Shown: positions 52,890 through 62,533, counted from the first letter of the stretch. The stretch: 64,000 nucleotides of DNA from Leifsonia poae (GCF_020009625.1 NZ_JAIHLP010000002.1:2976001-3040000); one strand, 5' to 3'. Translations and numbers: made by a program. Notes: generated by a model not told the origin, from the sequence alone.

Positions 52890-54596
52890 TCACCCGCGCC
52901 GGCGGGCGATCAGGGCGTCGATGGCCGCGGCCGCGAGCAGTGCCAGGGACGTTCCGGCGAGGATCCAGCCGGCCGCCCCGGTGCTGAGTGCGGCGCCGGT
53001 GACCGGCGCCGCGGCCAGGTATACGAGCGCCATGACGCCGGCGGCCACGCCGACGACCGCGAGTAGCACCTGGCGCACCACTCCGAGAAGCAGCCGCCGG
53101 TCGCGCCGGTCGGCGAGCAGGCGCACATTGACGTTGAGCGTGCCCGACTCGAGGGCGTGCGCGATCCGGTCGACTCGTCGCGGTAGCCTGCGCAGTCCGG
53201 GGAGCACCGAGAGCACCTCGCGCGTGGCCAGGCTTCTGATGTTCGCCGGCGTCAACTGGTCGCCGAGCTGCTGGGTGGCGAGCGAGCGCGCCTCCTCCAG
53301 CAGGTCGAAGTCGGGGAGCACGGTGCGCACCGTGCCCTCGAGGATCGCGAACGCCCGACCGGCCGCGATGAACTCCGGCGGCACGGCCATGCCGTGGCGC
53401 GCGAAGACGTCGACCGCCGCATCCACGGTGCCGATGCCGATACGCGCCCCGGGGCCGAGCTCGTAGGTCACGAAGGCGGTGAGGTCGCGACGGAAGGCCT
53501 CCTCGTCGGCTCCGTCGGGCAGCGGGGTCATGGTCAGCACGCCGTCGGCCACCCGTCGGGTGTCCGATTGCAGGTAGGCGATGAGGAGGTCCTGCACGGT
53601 CTCGCGCAGGCCCCGGTCGAGACGCCCGACGGAACCGAAGTCGACGAGGGCGGGCCGGCCGTCGGTCGACAGCATGATGTTGCCGGGGTGCAGATCAGCG
53701 TGGTAGACCCCGTCGAAGACGACCTGGCGGAGGAAGGCGCGCAGTACCGCCCGCATCGTGTCGGCGAGGTCGATCGGCTGGGCCGCGCTGAGTTTGACCG
53801 CGCTGAGGGTCTCGCCCTCGAGGAATTCCATGACGATCACGCGACGCGTCGAGAGCTCGTCGAACAGGTTCGGCAGTCGCACTTCGGATGCCCGTCGGCT
53901 CTCAGCCTGTCTCGCGCGCAGGGCGGCGAGGTTCGTCGCCTCCAACCGGAAGTCGACCTGCCGGACGAGGTCGGCCGCATACTGTTCGGCGACGTTCTCG
54001 ATGCCGAGGCGGCGGGCCTGCGCCGACACCCGCGCCATCGTCTTCGTCGCCCGCAATGCGATGTCGACATCGCGGCGCACCTCGGGTTCGATCCCGGGGC
54101 GCTGCACCTTGACGGCGACGATGGTGCCGTCGAGGAGGCGCGCGCGGTGCACCTGGGCGATGGAGGCGGCCGCAACCGGGACGGGGTCGAACTCGGTGAA
54201 GATATCGGTGAGCGGTGCACCGAGTTCGCTCTCCACGAGGGCCTCGACCGCGTTCCACTCCGCGGGGGCGACGTTCTTCTGCAGATGCGAGAGGGCGGTC
54301 GCCCACTCGGCGGGGAGCAGGTCGTCTCGGGTGGACAGCAGCTGGCCCATCTTCACGAACGCTCCGCCGGCCTCCTCAAGGGCCAGACGCATTCCTTCGG
54401 CCTGCGTTGAACGCAGCCGGGAGGTCTCGGGGTCGGTCGAGAAGTCGAGGCGACGAAGGGGCAGCAGGCCGTGTCGGCGCGCGATGCGCACCAGGTCGGC
54501 GAAGCGTCGGCCTCGGGAGCGCAGTGTTCCCGCATCGGCGTGCTCCCGCGTGGCGTCGTCGAGCTTCGGACGGGAGACACCTCGAACGCCGGTCAT
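52890..54596 (-). CDS. ABC1/UbiB-family atypical kinase
   Basis: 568 residues. The family-specific motifs are present: AFVKMGQLLSTR (KxGQ), PVAAASIAQVHRA (Ala-rich loop), VAVKVQRPG (Lys), HADLHPGNIML and LVDFGSVG. Two TM helices lie at the C-terminus (VLLAVVGVAAGVMALVYLAA and GWILAGTSLALLAAAAID). Relatives bind lipid quinone intermediates or control their synthesis. GGAGG and a -10 TAACGT both precede the ATG. Confidence 0.92.
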   Translation of the reverse strand: MTGVRGVSRPKLDDATREHADAGTLRSRGRRFADLVRIARRHGLLPLRRLDFSTDPETSRLRSTQAEGMRLALEEAGGAFVKMGQLLSTRDDLLPAEWATALSHLQKNVAPAEWNAVEALVESELGAPLTDIFTEFDPVPVAAASIAQVHRARLLDGTIVAVKVQRPGIEPEVRRDVDIALRATKTMARVSAQARRLGIENVAEQYAADLVRQVDFRLEATNLAALRARQAESRRASEVRLPNLFDELSTRRVIVMEFLEGETLSAVKLSAAQPIDLADTMRAVLRAFLRQVVFDGVYHADLHPGNIMLSTDGRPALVDFGSVGRLDRGLRETVQDLLIAYLQSDTRRVADGVLTMTPLPDGADEEAFRRDLTAFVTYELGPGARIGIGTVDAAVDVFARHGMAVPPEFIAAGRAFAILEGTVRTVLPDFDLLEEARSLATQQLGDQLTPANIRSLATREVLSVLPGLRRLPRRVDRIAHALESGTLNVNVRLLADRRDRRLLLGVVRQVLLAVVGVAAGVMALVYLAAAPVTGAALSTGAAGWILAGTSLALLAAAAIDALIARRRG

Positions 54597-54602
54597 GCCT
54601 CC

Positions 54603-54608
54603 ACGTTA
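54603..54608 (-). promoter_or_regulatory. -10 element of the ABC1 kinase gene
   Basis: TAACGT on the minus strand ends 6 nt before the ATG; the intervening bases also contain GGAGG. Confidence 0.4.
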
Positions 54609-54642
54609 CGGGGAGCGGCTGGGACCGACTAGAAAGGAGTCG

Positions 54643-55173
54643 ATGAGCATTCAGGCGGTGGAGACGATCGTGCCGGTCTCCGGCATCCGGATCGAGATCG
54701 TGGCCGAGATCCCGTTCGCCCGGCTCCGGCAGGCGTTCGAAGCGGAGGTGCCGCCGATCGACGAGGAGCTCTTCCGTCGTCTGGTGGCCGAAGGCGCGCC
54801 CTGGCAGCGGTTCGCGCGGGCCTCGGGTGGCGCGGGCGTGCACAGCTTCGGCTCGTTCTGGCGGCATGACCCGAGCGCGGTCATGCGTGCCGGGGGCGCC
54901 GACCGGATGAGCGTGAGCTATCTGATCGGCGACTACGCGACAACCGCGCGGATGTTCCGTCACGACCCGGGGACCATGCTCTACTCACCGCTGCGGATCG
55001 AATTGCATGCCGATCGGGACGGGAAGAGCGTGCTCGCCGTCGATCAGCCCAGTTCGCTCCTCAGCAGCTTCGGGAACAACAAGATCCTGCAGACCGGCCG
55101 AGAGCTCGACCGAATGCTGGGCGACCTCATCGAGGAGCTGGGGCTTCCGCGCCCCTCCGTTCTGCGGCGCTAG
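54643..55173 (+). CDS. DUF302-like conserved protein
   Basis: 176 residues, no signal or TM helix. VDQPSSLLSSFGNNKILQTGRELDRMLGDLIEELG near the C-terminus resembles the DUF302 fold (nucleotide- or metabolite-binding, function unknown). GAAAGGAG lies 4 nt before the ATG. It is divergent from the ABC1 kinase and convergent with nagB. Confidence 0.65.
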   Translation: MSIQAVETIVPVSGIRIEIVAEIPFARLRQAFEAEVPPIDEELFRRLVAEGAPWQRFARASGGAGVHSFGSFWRHDPSAVMRAGGADRMSVSYLIGDYATTARMFRHDPGTMLYSPLRIELHADRDGKSVLAVDQPSSLLSSFGNNKILQTGRELDRMLGDLIEELGLPRPSVLRR

Positions 55174-55206
55174 CGTTCCCGCCGCGACCGCTCAGGGGGA
55201 GGGACG

Positions 55207-55986
55207 CTACGAGCGCTGCCATTCCGGTTTGTTCGCGTAGGCGTAGCGGTAGTAGTCGGCGAGAGCGAGCCCGGCCGCGGCCTCCTCATCGACGAGCACG
55301 ATCGCCCGCCGGTGGTGCTGCAGGATCGAGGCGGGGCACAGGGCCGCGACCGGGCCCTCGACGGCCTTGGCCAGAGCATCGGCTTTGGCCGGGCCGGCGG
55401 CGAGGAGAAGCACCGTCGTGGCATCCATGATGGTGCCGAGGCCCTGGGTGACGCAGTGGGTGGGCACGTCGTCCGGAGCGGGGAAGAAGCGCGCATTGTC
55501 GCGGCGCGTGGCCGGGGCGAGCGTCTTGATGCGTGTGCGGGAGGAGAACGACGAGGTCGGTTCGTTGAAGCCGATGTGACCGTTGCCGCCGAGGCCGAGG
55601 ATCTGCAGGTCGACCCCGCCCGCCTCGCGGATGGCCTGCTCGAACTCCGCGCAGGAGCGTTCGAGGTCGGTGGCGTCGCCCGGCGGAACCTGCACCCTGG
55701 CGGGGTCGAGTCCGAGCGGTTCGGTGACCTGGGTGCGGATCACGCTGGCGTAGCTCTGCGGATGCGCGGGGTCGAGTCCCACATATTCGTCGAGCGCGAA
55801 GCCGCTCACGCGTGTCGTGTCGAGGGTCGTCGCGGCGCGACGGGCGAGCTCGGCGTAGAGGCCGAGGGGGCTGGAGCCGGTGGCCAGGCCGAGCACCGCA
55901 TCCGGGCGCTGCTGAATGAGCCGCGCGACGATGTCGGCGGCGAGCACCGCCACGTCGTTCGGACCGGGTACGATGATGACTTCCAT
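55207..55986 (-). CDS. nagB: Glucosamine-6-phosphate deaminase
   Basis: 259 residues. LGLATGSSPLGLYAEL (phosphate loop), FALDEYVGL (catalytic Asp), LGLGGNGHIGFNEP (His and Glu) and VTQGLGTIM are the family blocks. It converts GlcN6P to fructose-6-P and NH3, the last step of amino-sugar use. AAGGAATGAGAAG precedes the ATG. It is divergent from a GntR-type regulator. Confidence 0.94.
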   Translation of the reverse strand: MEVIIVPGPNDVAVLAADIVARLIQQRPDAVLGLATGSSPLGLYAELARRAATTLDTTRVSGFALDEYVGLDPAHPQSYASVIRTQVTEPLGLDPARVQVPPGDATDLERSCAEFEQAIREAGGVDLQILGLGGNGHIGFNEPTSSFSSRTRIKTLAPATRRDNARFFPAPDDVPTHCVTQGLGTIMDATTVLLLAAGPAKADALAKAVEGPVAALCPASILQHHRRAIVLVDEEAAAGLALADYYRYAYANKPEWQRS

Positions 55987-56000
55987 TGCTTCTCATTCCT

Positions 56001-56018
56001 TGTATGACGATGTATGAC
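56001..56018. promoter_or_regulatory. TGTATGAC direct repeats upstream of nagB
   Basis: Two copies of TGTATGAC (56001-56008 and 56011-56018) one helical turn apart, directly upstream of the nagB ribosome site. Confidence 0.5.
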
Positions 56019-56063
56019 AGGCTGGAACGGGCGGCGCTGCTGTGCGGCAGGAGTGCTGTTCGC

Positions 56064-56102
56064 TACCCTGAAGAGGTCTCGCACACCGGTCGGTGTGAGA
56101 GA
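56064..56102 (+). promoter_or_regulatory. gntR promoter and operator-like inverted repeat
   Basis: TACCCT (56064-56069) is a possible -10. Downstream TCTC-G-CACACC and GGTGTG-A-GAGA (56077-56102) form an inverted repeat with one mismatch around GGTC, positioned to block elongation or binding. Confidence 0.45.
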
Positions 56103-56150
56103 CGAGATAAGCCGATCGGCCGGGGGCCGACAGCGGAGACCGGAGGACTC

Positions 56151-57020
56151 GTGGCCGCACCCGCACACTCGAGGAGTGCCGCGCGAAAAGGCGGCCCCCA
56201 GCGGGTGCTCCGCTATCAGTACGTCTACGATCTCGTGGTCAGCCTCATCGAAGAGCAGGGGCTGAGCGAGGGCGATCAGCTGCCGAGCACCGCCGAACTC
56301 GCCGAACTCGCCGGCGTGAGCGTGATCTCGGTGCGCCGGGCGCTCGACGAGCTCGCACACAGCGGCAAGATCGTGCGCCACCAAGGTGTCGGAACCTTCG
56401 TGGCGCCGCAGCGGCTCGTCAGCGAGCCGTCGCGCCCCGGTGCCCTGCTGGAGACGCTCAAAGGACAGGCGGGCGAGGTTGCGCTCGACACCGAGCTGAT
56501 GAGCATGCTCGTCGGCATCCCGAGCGCCAAGCATGCCGCGGCGCTCGGCATCGACGCCGGCCAGCCTGTGTGGGAGATCTGCCGGCTGCGCCGACTCGGG
56601 AGCACGCCCAAAGTGCTGGAGAAGGCGGTGCTGCCGCTCAGCCTGGTGCCTTCGCTCGACGAGAGCCGGCTCGCCGACGGCGACTCGCTCTACGGCTTCC
56701 TTGCCGAACGCTACGGTTTCACCGACGACTTCGTGGAGCAGGCGTTCGAGGTGGACCAGCCCAACTCCTGGGAGCGGGAGCACCTGCGGCTCACGGCGAA
56801 GGAGAACGTGGTGCGCATCCGCGGCGTGAGCGTGGATGCCGGCGGTGTGGCCTTCGACAGCTTCCAGCAGACGTATCCGGCACACGACTTCGTGTTCTAT
56901 GTGTCGGGAACCTCGCGGCAGCGGCTGGTGGAGCCGAACCACAGCGGGCCGTGGTCTGTGCGCCCGCTCGGCGCGCCCCAGCCCGTCCGCTCGGAGCAGA
57001 CGGCCCCGTCGTCGGACTGA
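56151..57020 (+). CDS. GntR/UTRA-family regulator
   Basis: 289 residues. HTH QLPSTAELAELAGVSVISVRRALDELAHSGKIVRHQGVGTFVAP, then a UTRA ligand domain that senses phosphorylated sugars (VWEICRLRRLGSTPKVLEKAVLP, VVRIRGVSVDAGGVAFDSFQQTYPA). Likely regulates nagB in response to an amino-sugar phosphate. GTG 56151 is preceded by CGGAGG 5 nt away; longer upstream starts lack such a site. Confidence 0.88.
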   Translation: MAAPAHSRSAARKGGPQRVLRYQYVYDLVVSLIEEQGLSEGDQLPSTAELAELAGVSVISVRRALDELAHSGKIVRHQGVGTFVAPQRLVSEPSRPGALLETLKGQAGEVALDTELMSMLVGIPSAKHAAALGIDAGQPVWEICRLRRLGSTPKVLEKAVLPLSLVPSLDESRLADGDSLYGFLAERYGFTDDFVEQAFEVDQPNSWEREHLRLTAKENVVRIRGVSVDAGGVAFDSFQQTYPAHDFVFYVSGTSRQRLVEPNHSGPWSVRPLGAPQPVRSEQTAPSSD

Positions 57021-57036
57021 CCGCCGGCCCTCCCCC

Positions 57037-58821
57037 TCAGGAGGCCTGACGCTGCAACGGGTCGGGACTCGGCACACTGGCGAGCAGCTTTCTCGTGTAG
57101 GCCTCGGTCGGTTCGTGCACGATCTGCCACGGGTCCCCCTGCTCCACGATGCGGCCGGCGCGCATCACGATGATGCGGTCGGCGTAGGCGGCCGCGGTCG
57201 ACAGGTCGTGCGTGATCATGAGGATGCCCATCCGGTGCTCGCGGCGCAGCCGGTCCAGGAGTTCCAGCACCCCGGTGCGCACGGAGACGTCGAGCATCGA
57301 GACGGGTTCGTCGGCCAGGAGCAGCCGGGGGCGCAGCACGAGGCTGGCCGCGATTGCCACACGCTGCCGCTGCCCGCCGGAGAGTTCATGGGGGAATCGG
57401 CCCGAGTACACCTCCGGGTCGAGGCCGACATCGCGGAGGGCGTCCGCCACGCGGGTGCGGCGGTCGGCCGCGCTGTCGCCGATGCCGTGCACGAGCAGCG
57501 GCTCCAGCACGGTGTCTTCGACGCGCAGCCGTCCGTCGAGCGCCTCGTACGGGTCTTGGTAGATCATCTGGATGTCGCGGCGTAGGGGCCGCCAGGCCCG
57601 GGAGCTGAGTCCGGTGACCTCGGTGCCGTCGATGCGGATGGATCCCGAGCTCGCCGGCTGCATGCCGAGGATCGTCTGCAGGGTCGTCGTCTTGCCGCAT
57701 CCGGATTGCCCGACCAGCGCGACGAGTTCGCCTTCGTCGACGTGCAGGCTCACCCCATCGACCGCGGCGCCGTCGCCTTGGGCGCTCTCGACCACGTCGG
57801 AGGCGACGATCGCGTTCTCCCGCACATCGTCGGCGAGCACGCGGCCGGTGGCGATGCCTTCGGTCGGCGTCATCGTCGTCGACGGCTCGGGCGCCGCCAG
57901 GTCGATCGCGCCGGGTGCGACGTGCCGCCGGTTGCGTCGCGGCTTGTCGCCGTACACGACGCGCAGGTCGCGTACATCGAGCAGGCTCGCCCCGGCCGGC
58001 TCCTCGTCGTCCGGTCGGGTGACGTCGTAGAGGTTCGGCGTCGATTCGAAGAGCTGTCGGGTGTATGGATGCGCAGGTCGGCGGTACAAATCGTCCACCG
58101 TCCCCTCCTCCACGATCTCCCCCGAGCGCATCACGGCGGCGCGCGTGCAGGCCTGGGCGACGACGCCGAGGTCGTGCGTCACGAGCACCAGAGCCAGGTT
58201 GAGTTCGCCGGAGAGGCGGACGAGCAGCCGTAGGATCTGGTCTTGTACGACGACGTCGAGCGCGGTCGTCGGCTCGTCGGCGAGCAGAACCTTCGGCTCG
58301 CAGGAGAGTGCCATCGCGATGACCGCGCGCTGTTTCATGCCGCCGGAGAGTTGGTGCGGGTAGCGGGCGTCGCTGCCGTCGGGCAGCCCGACGAGCGAGA
58401 GCAGTTCGCGGGTGCGAGCCACCGCGGCCTTGCCGTGGGCGATCCCGTGCACCTCCAGCGCCTCGCGGATCTGCCACCCGATCGTCTTCACCGGGTTGAA
58501 CGCGCTCATCGCCCCCTGGAACACCATGGCGATGTCGGTCCAGCGGTGCCGGCGGATGCTCGCCTCGCCGCGCTCGATCACGTTCTGGCCATCGACCCAC
58601 ACCTCGCCGGACACCGTGGCCGAGGCGGGCAGCAGGCCCATCGCGGCGAGGATCGTCGTCGTCTTTCCGCAACCGGACTCGCCGACGAGGCCGACGCGTT
58701 CCCCGGGCGCCACGCGCAGTGTCAGGTTCTTGACGGTGTGGGCGGGGTCACCGTCCCGACCGTCTCGCGGGTCGAACCACACGTTGAGGTCGATCAATTC
58801 GAGGGCGTTCGAGGCGTTCAC
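57037..58821 (-). CDS. Fused DppD-DppF-type peptide ABC ATPase
   Basis: 594 residues with two ABC domains: first Walker A GESGCGKTT, signature LSGGMKQRA, Walker B VLLADEPTTALD; second GQSGCGKTT, LSGGQRQRV, LLLADEPVSMLD. They are joined by a ~70-residue linker. It provides both ATPases of an oligopeptide/dipeptide importer. GTG 58821 overlaps the stop of the permease (GTGA). GGAAAGG lies upstream. Convergent with the GntR gene. Confidence 0.92.
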   Translation of the reverse strand: MNASNALELIDLNVWFDPRDGRDGDPAHTVKNLTLRVAPGERVGLVGESGCGKTTTILAAMGLLPASATVSGEVWVDGQNVIERGEASIRRHRWTDIAMVFQGAMSAFNPVKTIGWQIREALEVHGIAHGKAAVARTRELLSLVGLPDGSDARYPHQLSGGMKQRAVIAMALSCEPKVLLADEPTTALDVVVQDQILRLLVRLSGELNLALVLVTHDLGVVAQACTRAAVMRSGEIVEEGTVDDLYRRPAHPYTRQLFESTPNLYDVTRPDDEEPAGASLLDVRDLRVVYGDKPRRNRRHVAPGAIDLAAPEPSTTMTPTEGIATGRVLADDVRENAIVASDVVESAQGDGAAVDGVSLHVDEGELVALVGQSGCGKTTTLQTILGMQPASSGSIRIDGTEVTGLSSRAWRPLRRDIQMIYQDPYEALDGRLRVEDTVLEPLLVHGIGDSAADRRTRVADALRDVGLDPEVYSGRFPHELSGGQRQRVAIAASLVLRPRLLLADEPVSMLDVSVRTGVLELLDRLRREHRMGILMITHDLSTAAAYADRIIVMRAGRIVEQGDPWQIVHEPTEAYTRKLLASVPSPDPLQRQAS

Positions 58822-59785
58822 AGCGCGTCCTTTCCGCGGCCGACGAGCGGTCGCATCCGCCAGGTCTTGACCGAGAGGTACGAGGAGCGCAACCGCGGGT
58901 TCAGCCCGTCCTCGATGGAGTTCCCCACCAGGTAGCAGCCCATGATCAGAATGGCGACGCAGACGCCGGCGGGAACGATCGCCCACCAGGCGCCGGTGCT
59001 GATCGCATCCCGTTCGAAGGCGTGTTCCATGATCGTCCCCCAGGTGACGGCGGTGGGGTCGGAGAGCCCCAGGAAAGCGAGGGCGGTCTCGTTGAAGATG
59101 GCCAGCGTGATCGCCAGCACCGCGTTCGCGATGAGCAGCGGCCCGAGCTGGGGCAGGATGTGGCGCACGATGATGCGAGTGTGTCCGGCTCCGATCGACT
59201 CGGCCCGTCGCACGTAGACGCGCTCGCGCAGCGTCTTCACCTGTGCCCGGATGACGCGGGCGGTGCTCGTCCACATCAGGAAGCCGATCACGAGGATGAC
59301 GTGGCTGAGGCTCGGCCCCCACACCGCGGCGACGACGATCATGAGCACGATCTGCGGGATGACGATGAAGTAGTCGGTGATCCGCATCAGCACGGTGTCG
59401 ACCCAGCCGCCGAAGTAGCCGGAGAGCACCCCGAAGATCGTGCCGATCACGATGGAGATGATCGCCGCCGTGAAGCCGACGAACATCGACACCTGACCGC
59501 CCTGCAGTACGAGGCTGAGAACATCGATGCCGCCGTCGTCGCAGCCGAGCCAGTGAGCAGCCGACGGAGGGTCGAACACCCCGCAACTGGGCTGCGAGGT
59601 GCTGTACGGCATGATCAGCTCGGAGAAGATCGACAGGAGCAGGAAGATCGCGATGATGGTGAGCCCGATGATCGCGGGGGTGTGCGGAACGCCGTGAGCA
59701 TCGCACCCCAGACTCCGCGGCGTTCCGGGTGGGTGCGACGTTTCGCCGGTTTGGCCGGTGTCGTCATGGTCGGCTCCTCGCTCAT
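58818..59785 (-). pseudogene. DppC-like permease, frameshifted by one base
   Basis: From ATG 59785 (ATGA overlap with the dppB stop) the frame reads MSEEPTMTTPAKPAKRRTHPERRGVWGAMLTAFRTP and then fails at the GGGGG run 59676-59680 (CCCCC on the coding strand). One added C continues as AIIGLTIIAIFLLLSIFSELIMPYST, the missing first TM helix, and joins the intact 264-residue frame with EAA loop RRAESIGAGHTRIIVRHILPQLGPLL. So the gene is either truly broken or the sequence lacks one base. Spacing and overlaps favour the latter. Confidence 0.8.
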
Positions 59786-60738
59786 CGGGAGACCCTCGGG
59801 TCGAGTCGGAAGTAGAGAAGGTCGGCGAGGTAGTTGAGGAGCACCACGACGATGGTGATCACCAGGAACCCGCCCTGCAGCATCGGGTAGTCGCGCTGCA
59901 GCACGGCGTTGTAGAGCGCGCGCCCGATGCCCGGCCACGAGAAGATCACTTCCACGAGGATGGATCCACTGACGATCGCCCCGAGGGAGAGCGCCACTTG
60001 GGTGATCGTGGGGAGCGCGGCGTTGCGCAGCGCGTAGGAGCTGATGATCTTGCGGCGCGGCAGGCCTTTGGCGCGCGCAGTGAGGATGTAGTCCTCGCCC
60101 AGGGTCTCCAGCATCGCCGAGCGCACGATGAGCGCGTCTTCGGCGTAGAGGGTGAGCACCAGGGTGAGCACCGGCAGGATCATGTGCCGCAGCACATCAA
60201 CGAACTGCTCCCACGGGGTGTACGAGACGGCGAACGGGTCGTTCATGCCCACCGACGGCAGCACACCCGCGAACAGGATGAGGAGCATCATGCCGAGGAA
60301 CTGGGTGGGGAAGGCGTAGAACACGACCGCCAGGTTCGTGGAGATGTGGTCGCCGACGGTGCCGCGTCGCACCGCCGAGTAGACGCCGACGGCGATGCCG
60401 AGCAGGATGGCGATCACCGTGCCGGCGGTGACCATCGGCAGCGTGTTGGCGAAGGCCTGCAACAGGTTTTCCAGCACCGGCTGCCGGTTGGCGAACGAGA
60501 CGCCCATATTGCCGTGGAACAGTTGTTGGAGGTACAGCAGATACTGCTGCCACACCGGTTTGTCGAGTCCGAATTCCACCTCGAGTGCGTGCTTGAGGGC
60601 CGGGGATGCATTGGGCACCCTGGAGATCCTCGTCACGGCGTCTCCCGGCAGAATCCGGAACAGCACGAAGTTGACCGTGAGTGCGACAAAGATCGTCGCC
60701 ACGGCAAAGAGCGAGCGTTTCCAGAGGTAACCGCGCAT
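59782..60738 (-). CDS. DppB-like peptide ABC permease
   Basis: 318 residues, six TM helices; VNFVLFRILPGDAV near the N-terminus, then WQQYLLYLQQLFHGNMGVSF, and EAA loop LGEDYILTARAKGLPRRKIISSYALRNAALP. Start 60738 is supported by AAGGGAG 6 nt upstream; an upstream ATG 15 codons earlier is possible. First gene of the operon dppB-dppC-dppDF; divergent from the binding protein. Confidence 0.93.
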   Translation of the reverse strand: MRGYLWKRSLFAVATIFVALTVNFVLFRILPGDAVTRISRVPNASPALKHALEVEFGLDKPVWQQYLLYLQQLFHGNMGVSFANRQPVLENLLQAFANTLPMVTAGTVIAILLGIAVGVYSAVRRGTVGDHISTNLAVVFYAFPTQFLGMMLLILFAGVLPSVGMNDPFAVSYTPWEQFVDVLRHMILPVLTLVLTLYAEDALIVRSAMLETLGEDYILTARAKGLPRRKIISSYALRNAALPTITQVALSLGAIVSGSILVEVIFSWPGIGRALYNAVLQRDYPMLQGGFLVITIVVVLLNYLADLLYFRLDPRVSR

Positions 60739-60781
60739 CCCATCTCCCTTCCCACGCTTGACCTCTCGCGTGGTGGTCATC

Positions 60782-60787
60782 ATACTA
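60782..60787 (-). promoter_or_regulatory. -10 of the dppBC-DF operon
   Basis: TAGTAT on the minus strand, 43 nt before the dppB start, in the gap divergent from the binding-protein gene. Confidence 0.4.
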
Positions 60788-60886
60788 AGCGCACCAAGGG
60801 TGTCGTCCGGAAGGGTTTCTCCAGAGATTTTCGCGGGGAAGCAGTTTCGCGCAGACGGACCGCCACGAAGACGAGGGAAGGTTTAC

Positions 60887-62533
60887 ATGAAGTTAACAAG
60901 AGCCCTGGCCGTGGTGGCCGGCGGTGCACTCACCGTCGGACTGCTGGCCGCCTGCGCCCCGAGCGGGTCGAATAGCGACACCGTGCTGCGCATCGGCGCG
61001 AGCGCGACGATCGACTCCCTGAATCCATTCGTCTCGAGCTCCGACTACAGCAGCGTCGTCTACGAGTACTCCTATCCGCACCTCTCGCAGTACGACACGA
61101 CCGATATGTCGTTGCAGCCGTCGTTCGCGACGAAATGGCAGACCTCCGCCGACGGCCTGACCTGGACGTTCGACACGGTGAAGAACGCCAAATGGTCCGA
61201 CGGCAAGCCGCTCACGGCGCAGGACGCCGCCTTCACCATGTCGATGATCCTGAAGTACCAGAAAGGGCCGACCGGCCAGCTCGCCGGTTTCGTGAACAAC
61301 ATGACCTCGGCCGTGGCCGTCGACGACAGCACCCTCAAGGTGACGTACTCCAAGCCGGTCTCCAATGTTCTCGCGCAGATGACCCAGCTGCCGATCCTGC
61401 CGGAGCACATCTGGTCGAAACTGGCGACCGGCGACGGCAAGCAGATCAGCTCGTTCCAGAACGGCGCGCCGATGGTCTCCGGCGGACCGTTCGAGATGAC
61501 CCAGTACAAGAAAGACCAGCTCGCCCTGTTCGATCGCAACCCGAATTGGTGGGGGTCGACCAAGCCCAAGATCACCGGGTTCGGCCTGCAGTTCTTCGCG
61601 AACGACGACGCGATGGTCACCGCGCTGAAGACAGGTCAGGTCGACATGATCGGCGAGTCGACGCCGGCGACGGCGGTCTCCGCGCTCAAGAAGGCGGGGA
61701 TGGAGGTCGGCACGACTCCCAGCGTCGGCTTCTACGACTTCATCATCAACACCAACCCGAAGAAGAAGAGCCATCACGAGCTGCTGAACCCGAAGGTGCG
61801 GGAGGCGTTCGAATACGCGATGGACCGCTCCGAGATCGTCAAGACCGCCTGGCTCGGCATGGCGACACCGGGTTCCACGATCGTCGCCCCGGCCACCGGC
61901 TGGCACGACGACTCGATCCGGGGCCTGCCGTTCGACCTGTCGAAGGCCAACGCCATCCTCGACGGCCTCGGCTACGCCAAAGGCTCCGACGGCATCCGGG
62001 TCGCCGACGGGCAGCCGATGAGCTACCAGGTCATCTTCCCGACCGAGATCAACGGTGCGGGCGACCGCATGTTCCAGATCATCCAGAACGGGCTGAAGCA
62101 GGTGGGGGTCAAGCTCACGATGCGCAAGATGGACACGGATGCGGCCACGACGGCGATCAACGGCGCCAACAACACCTACCAGGACTTCGATCTCGCCATG
62201 TGGGACTGGATCCCGCCGGTGGACCCCGACTTCCAACTGAGTGTGCTCACCTGCGCGCAGTGGGGCAACAACAACGACAGCGGGTACTGCAACCCCGCCT
62301 ACGACAAGCTCTACGACGCCCAGGGTGTGGCACCGACCAAAGAGGATCGCCAGAAGATCATCGACCAGATGCAGCAGATCGCGTTCGACGATCGCCCGTA
62401 CATCGTGCTGGCCTACCAGGACGTGATCGAGGCGCACTCGCCCAAGTGGACCGGGTTCCTCATCTCGCCGCTCGTCGGCTCGGTGAACAACCTCTCCACC
62501 CAGACGCTGCTCCAAGTGCACAGGACGAAGTGA
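60887..62533 (+). CDS. Peptide-binding lipoprotein (family 5)
   Basis: 548 residues. Lipobox LLAAC at residue ~23, then the family 5 hallmark LTWTFDTVKNAKWSDGKPLTAQDAAFTMSMIL, followed by VREAFEYAMDRSEIV. Delivers oligopeptides to the DppBC-DF importer divergent from it. GGGAAGG lies 6 nt before the ATG. Its TGA overlaps the next ATG by one base (TGATG). Confidence 0.93.
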   Translation: MKLTRALAVVAGGALTVGLLAACAPSGSNSDTVLRIGASATIDSLNPFVSSSDYSSVVYEYSYPHLSQYDTTDMSLQPSFATKWQTSADGLTWTFDTVKNAKWSDGKPLTAQDAAFTMSMILKYQKGPTGQLAGFVNNMTSAVAVDDSTLKVTYSKPVSNVLAQMTQLPILPEHIWSKLATGDGKQISSFQNGAPMVSGGPFEMTQYKKDQLALFDRNPNWWGSTKPKITGFGLQFFANDDAMVTALKTGQVDMIGESTPATAVSALKKAGMEVGTTPSVGFYDFIINTNPKKKSHHELLNPKVREAFEYAMDRSEIVKTAWLGMATPGSTIVAPATGWHDDSIRGLPFDLSKANAILDGLGYAKGSDGIRVADGQPMSYQVIFPTEINGAGDRMFQIIQNGLKQVGVKLTMRKMDTDAATTAINGANNTYQDFDLAMWDWIPPVDPDFQLSVLTCAQWGNNNDSGYCNPAYDKLYDAQGVAPTKEDRQKIIDQMQQIAFDDRPYIVLAYQDVIEAHSPKWTGFLISPLVGSVNNLSTQTLLQVHRTK

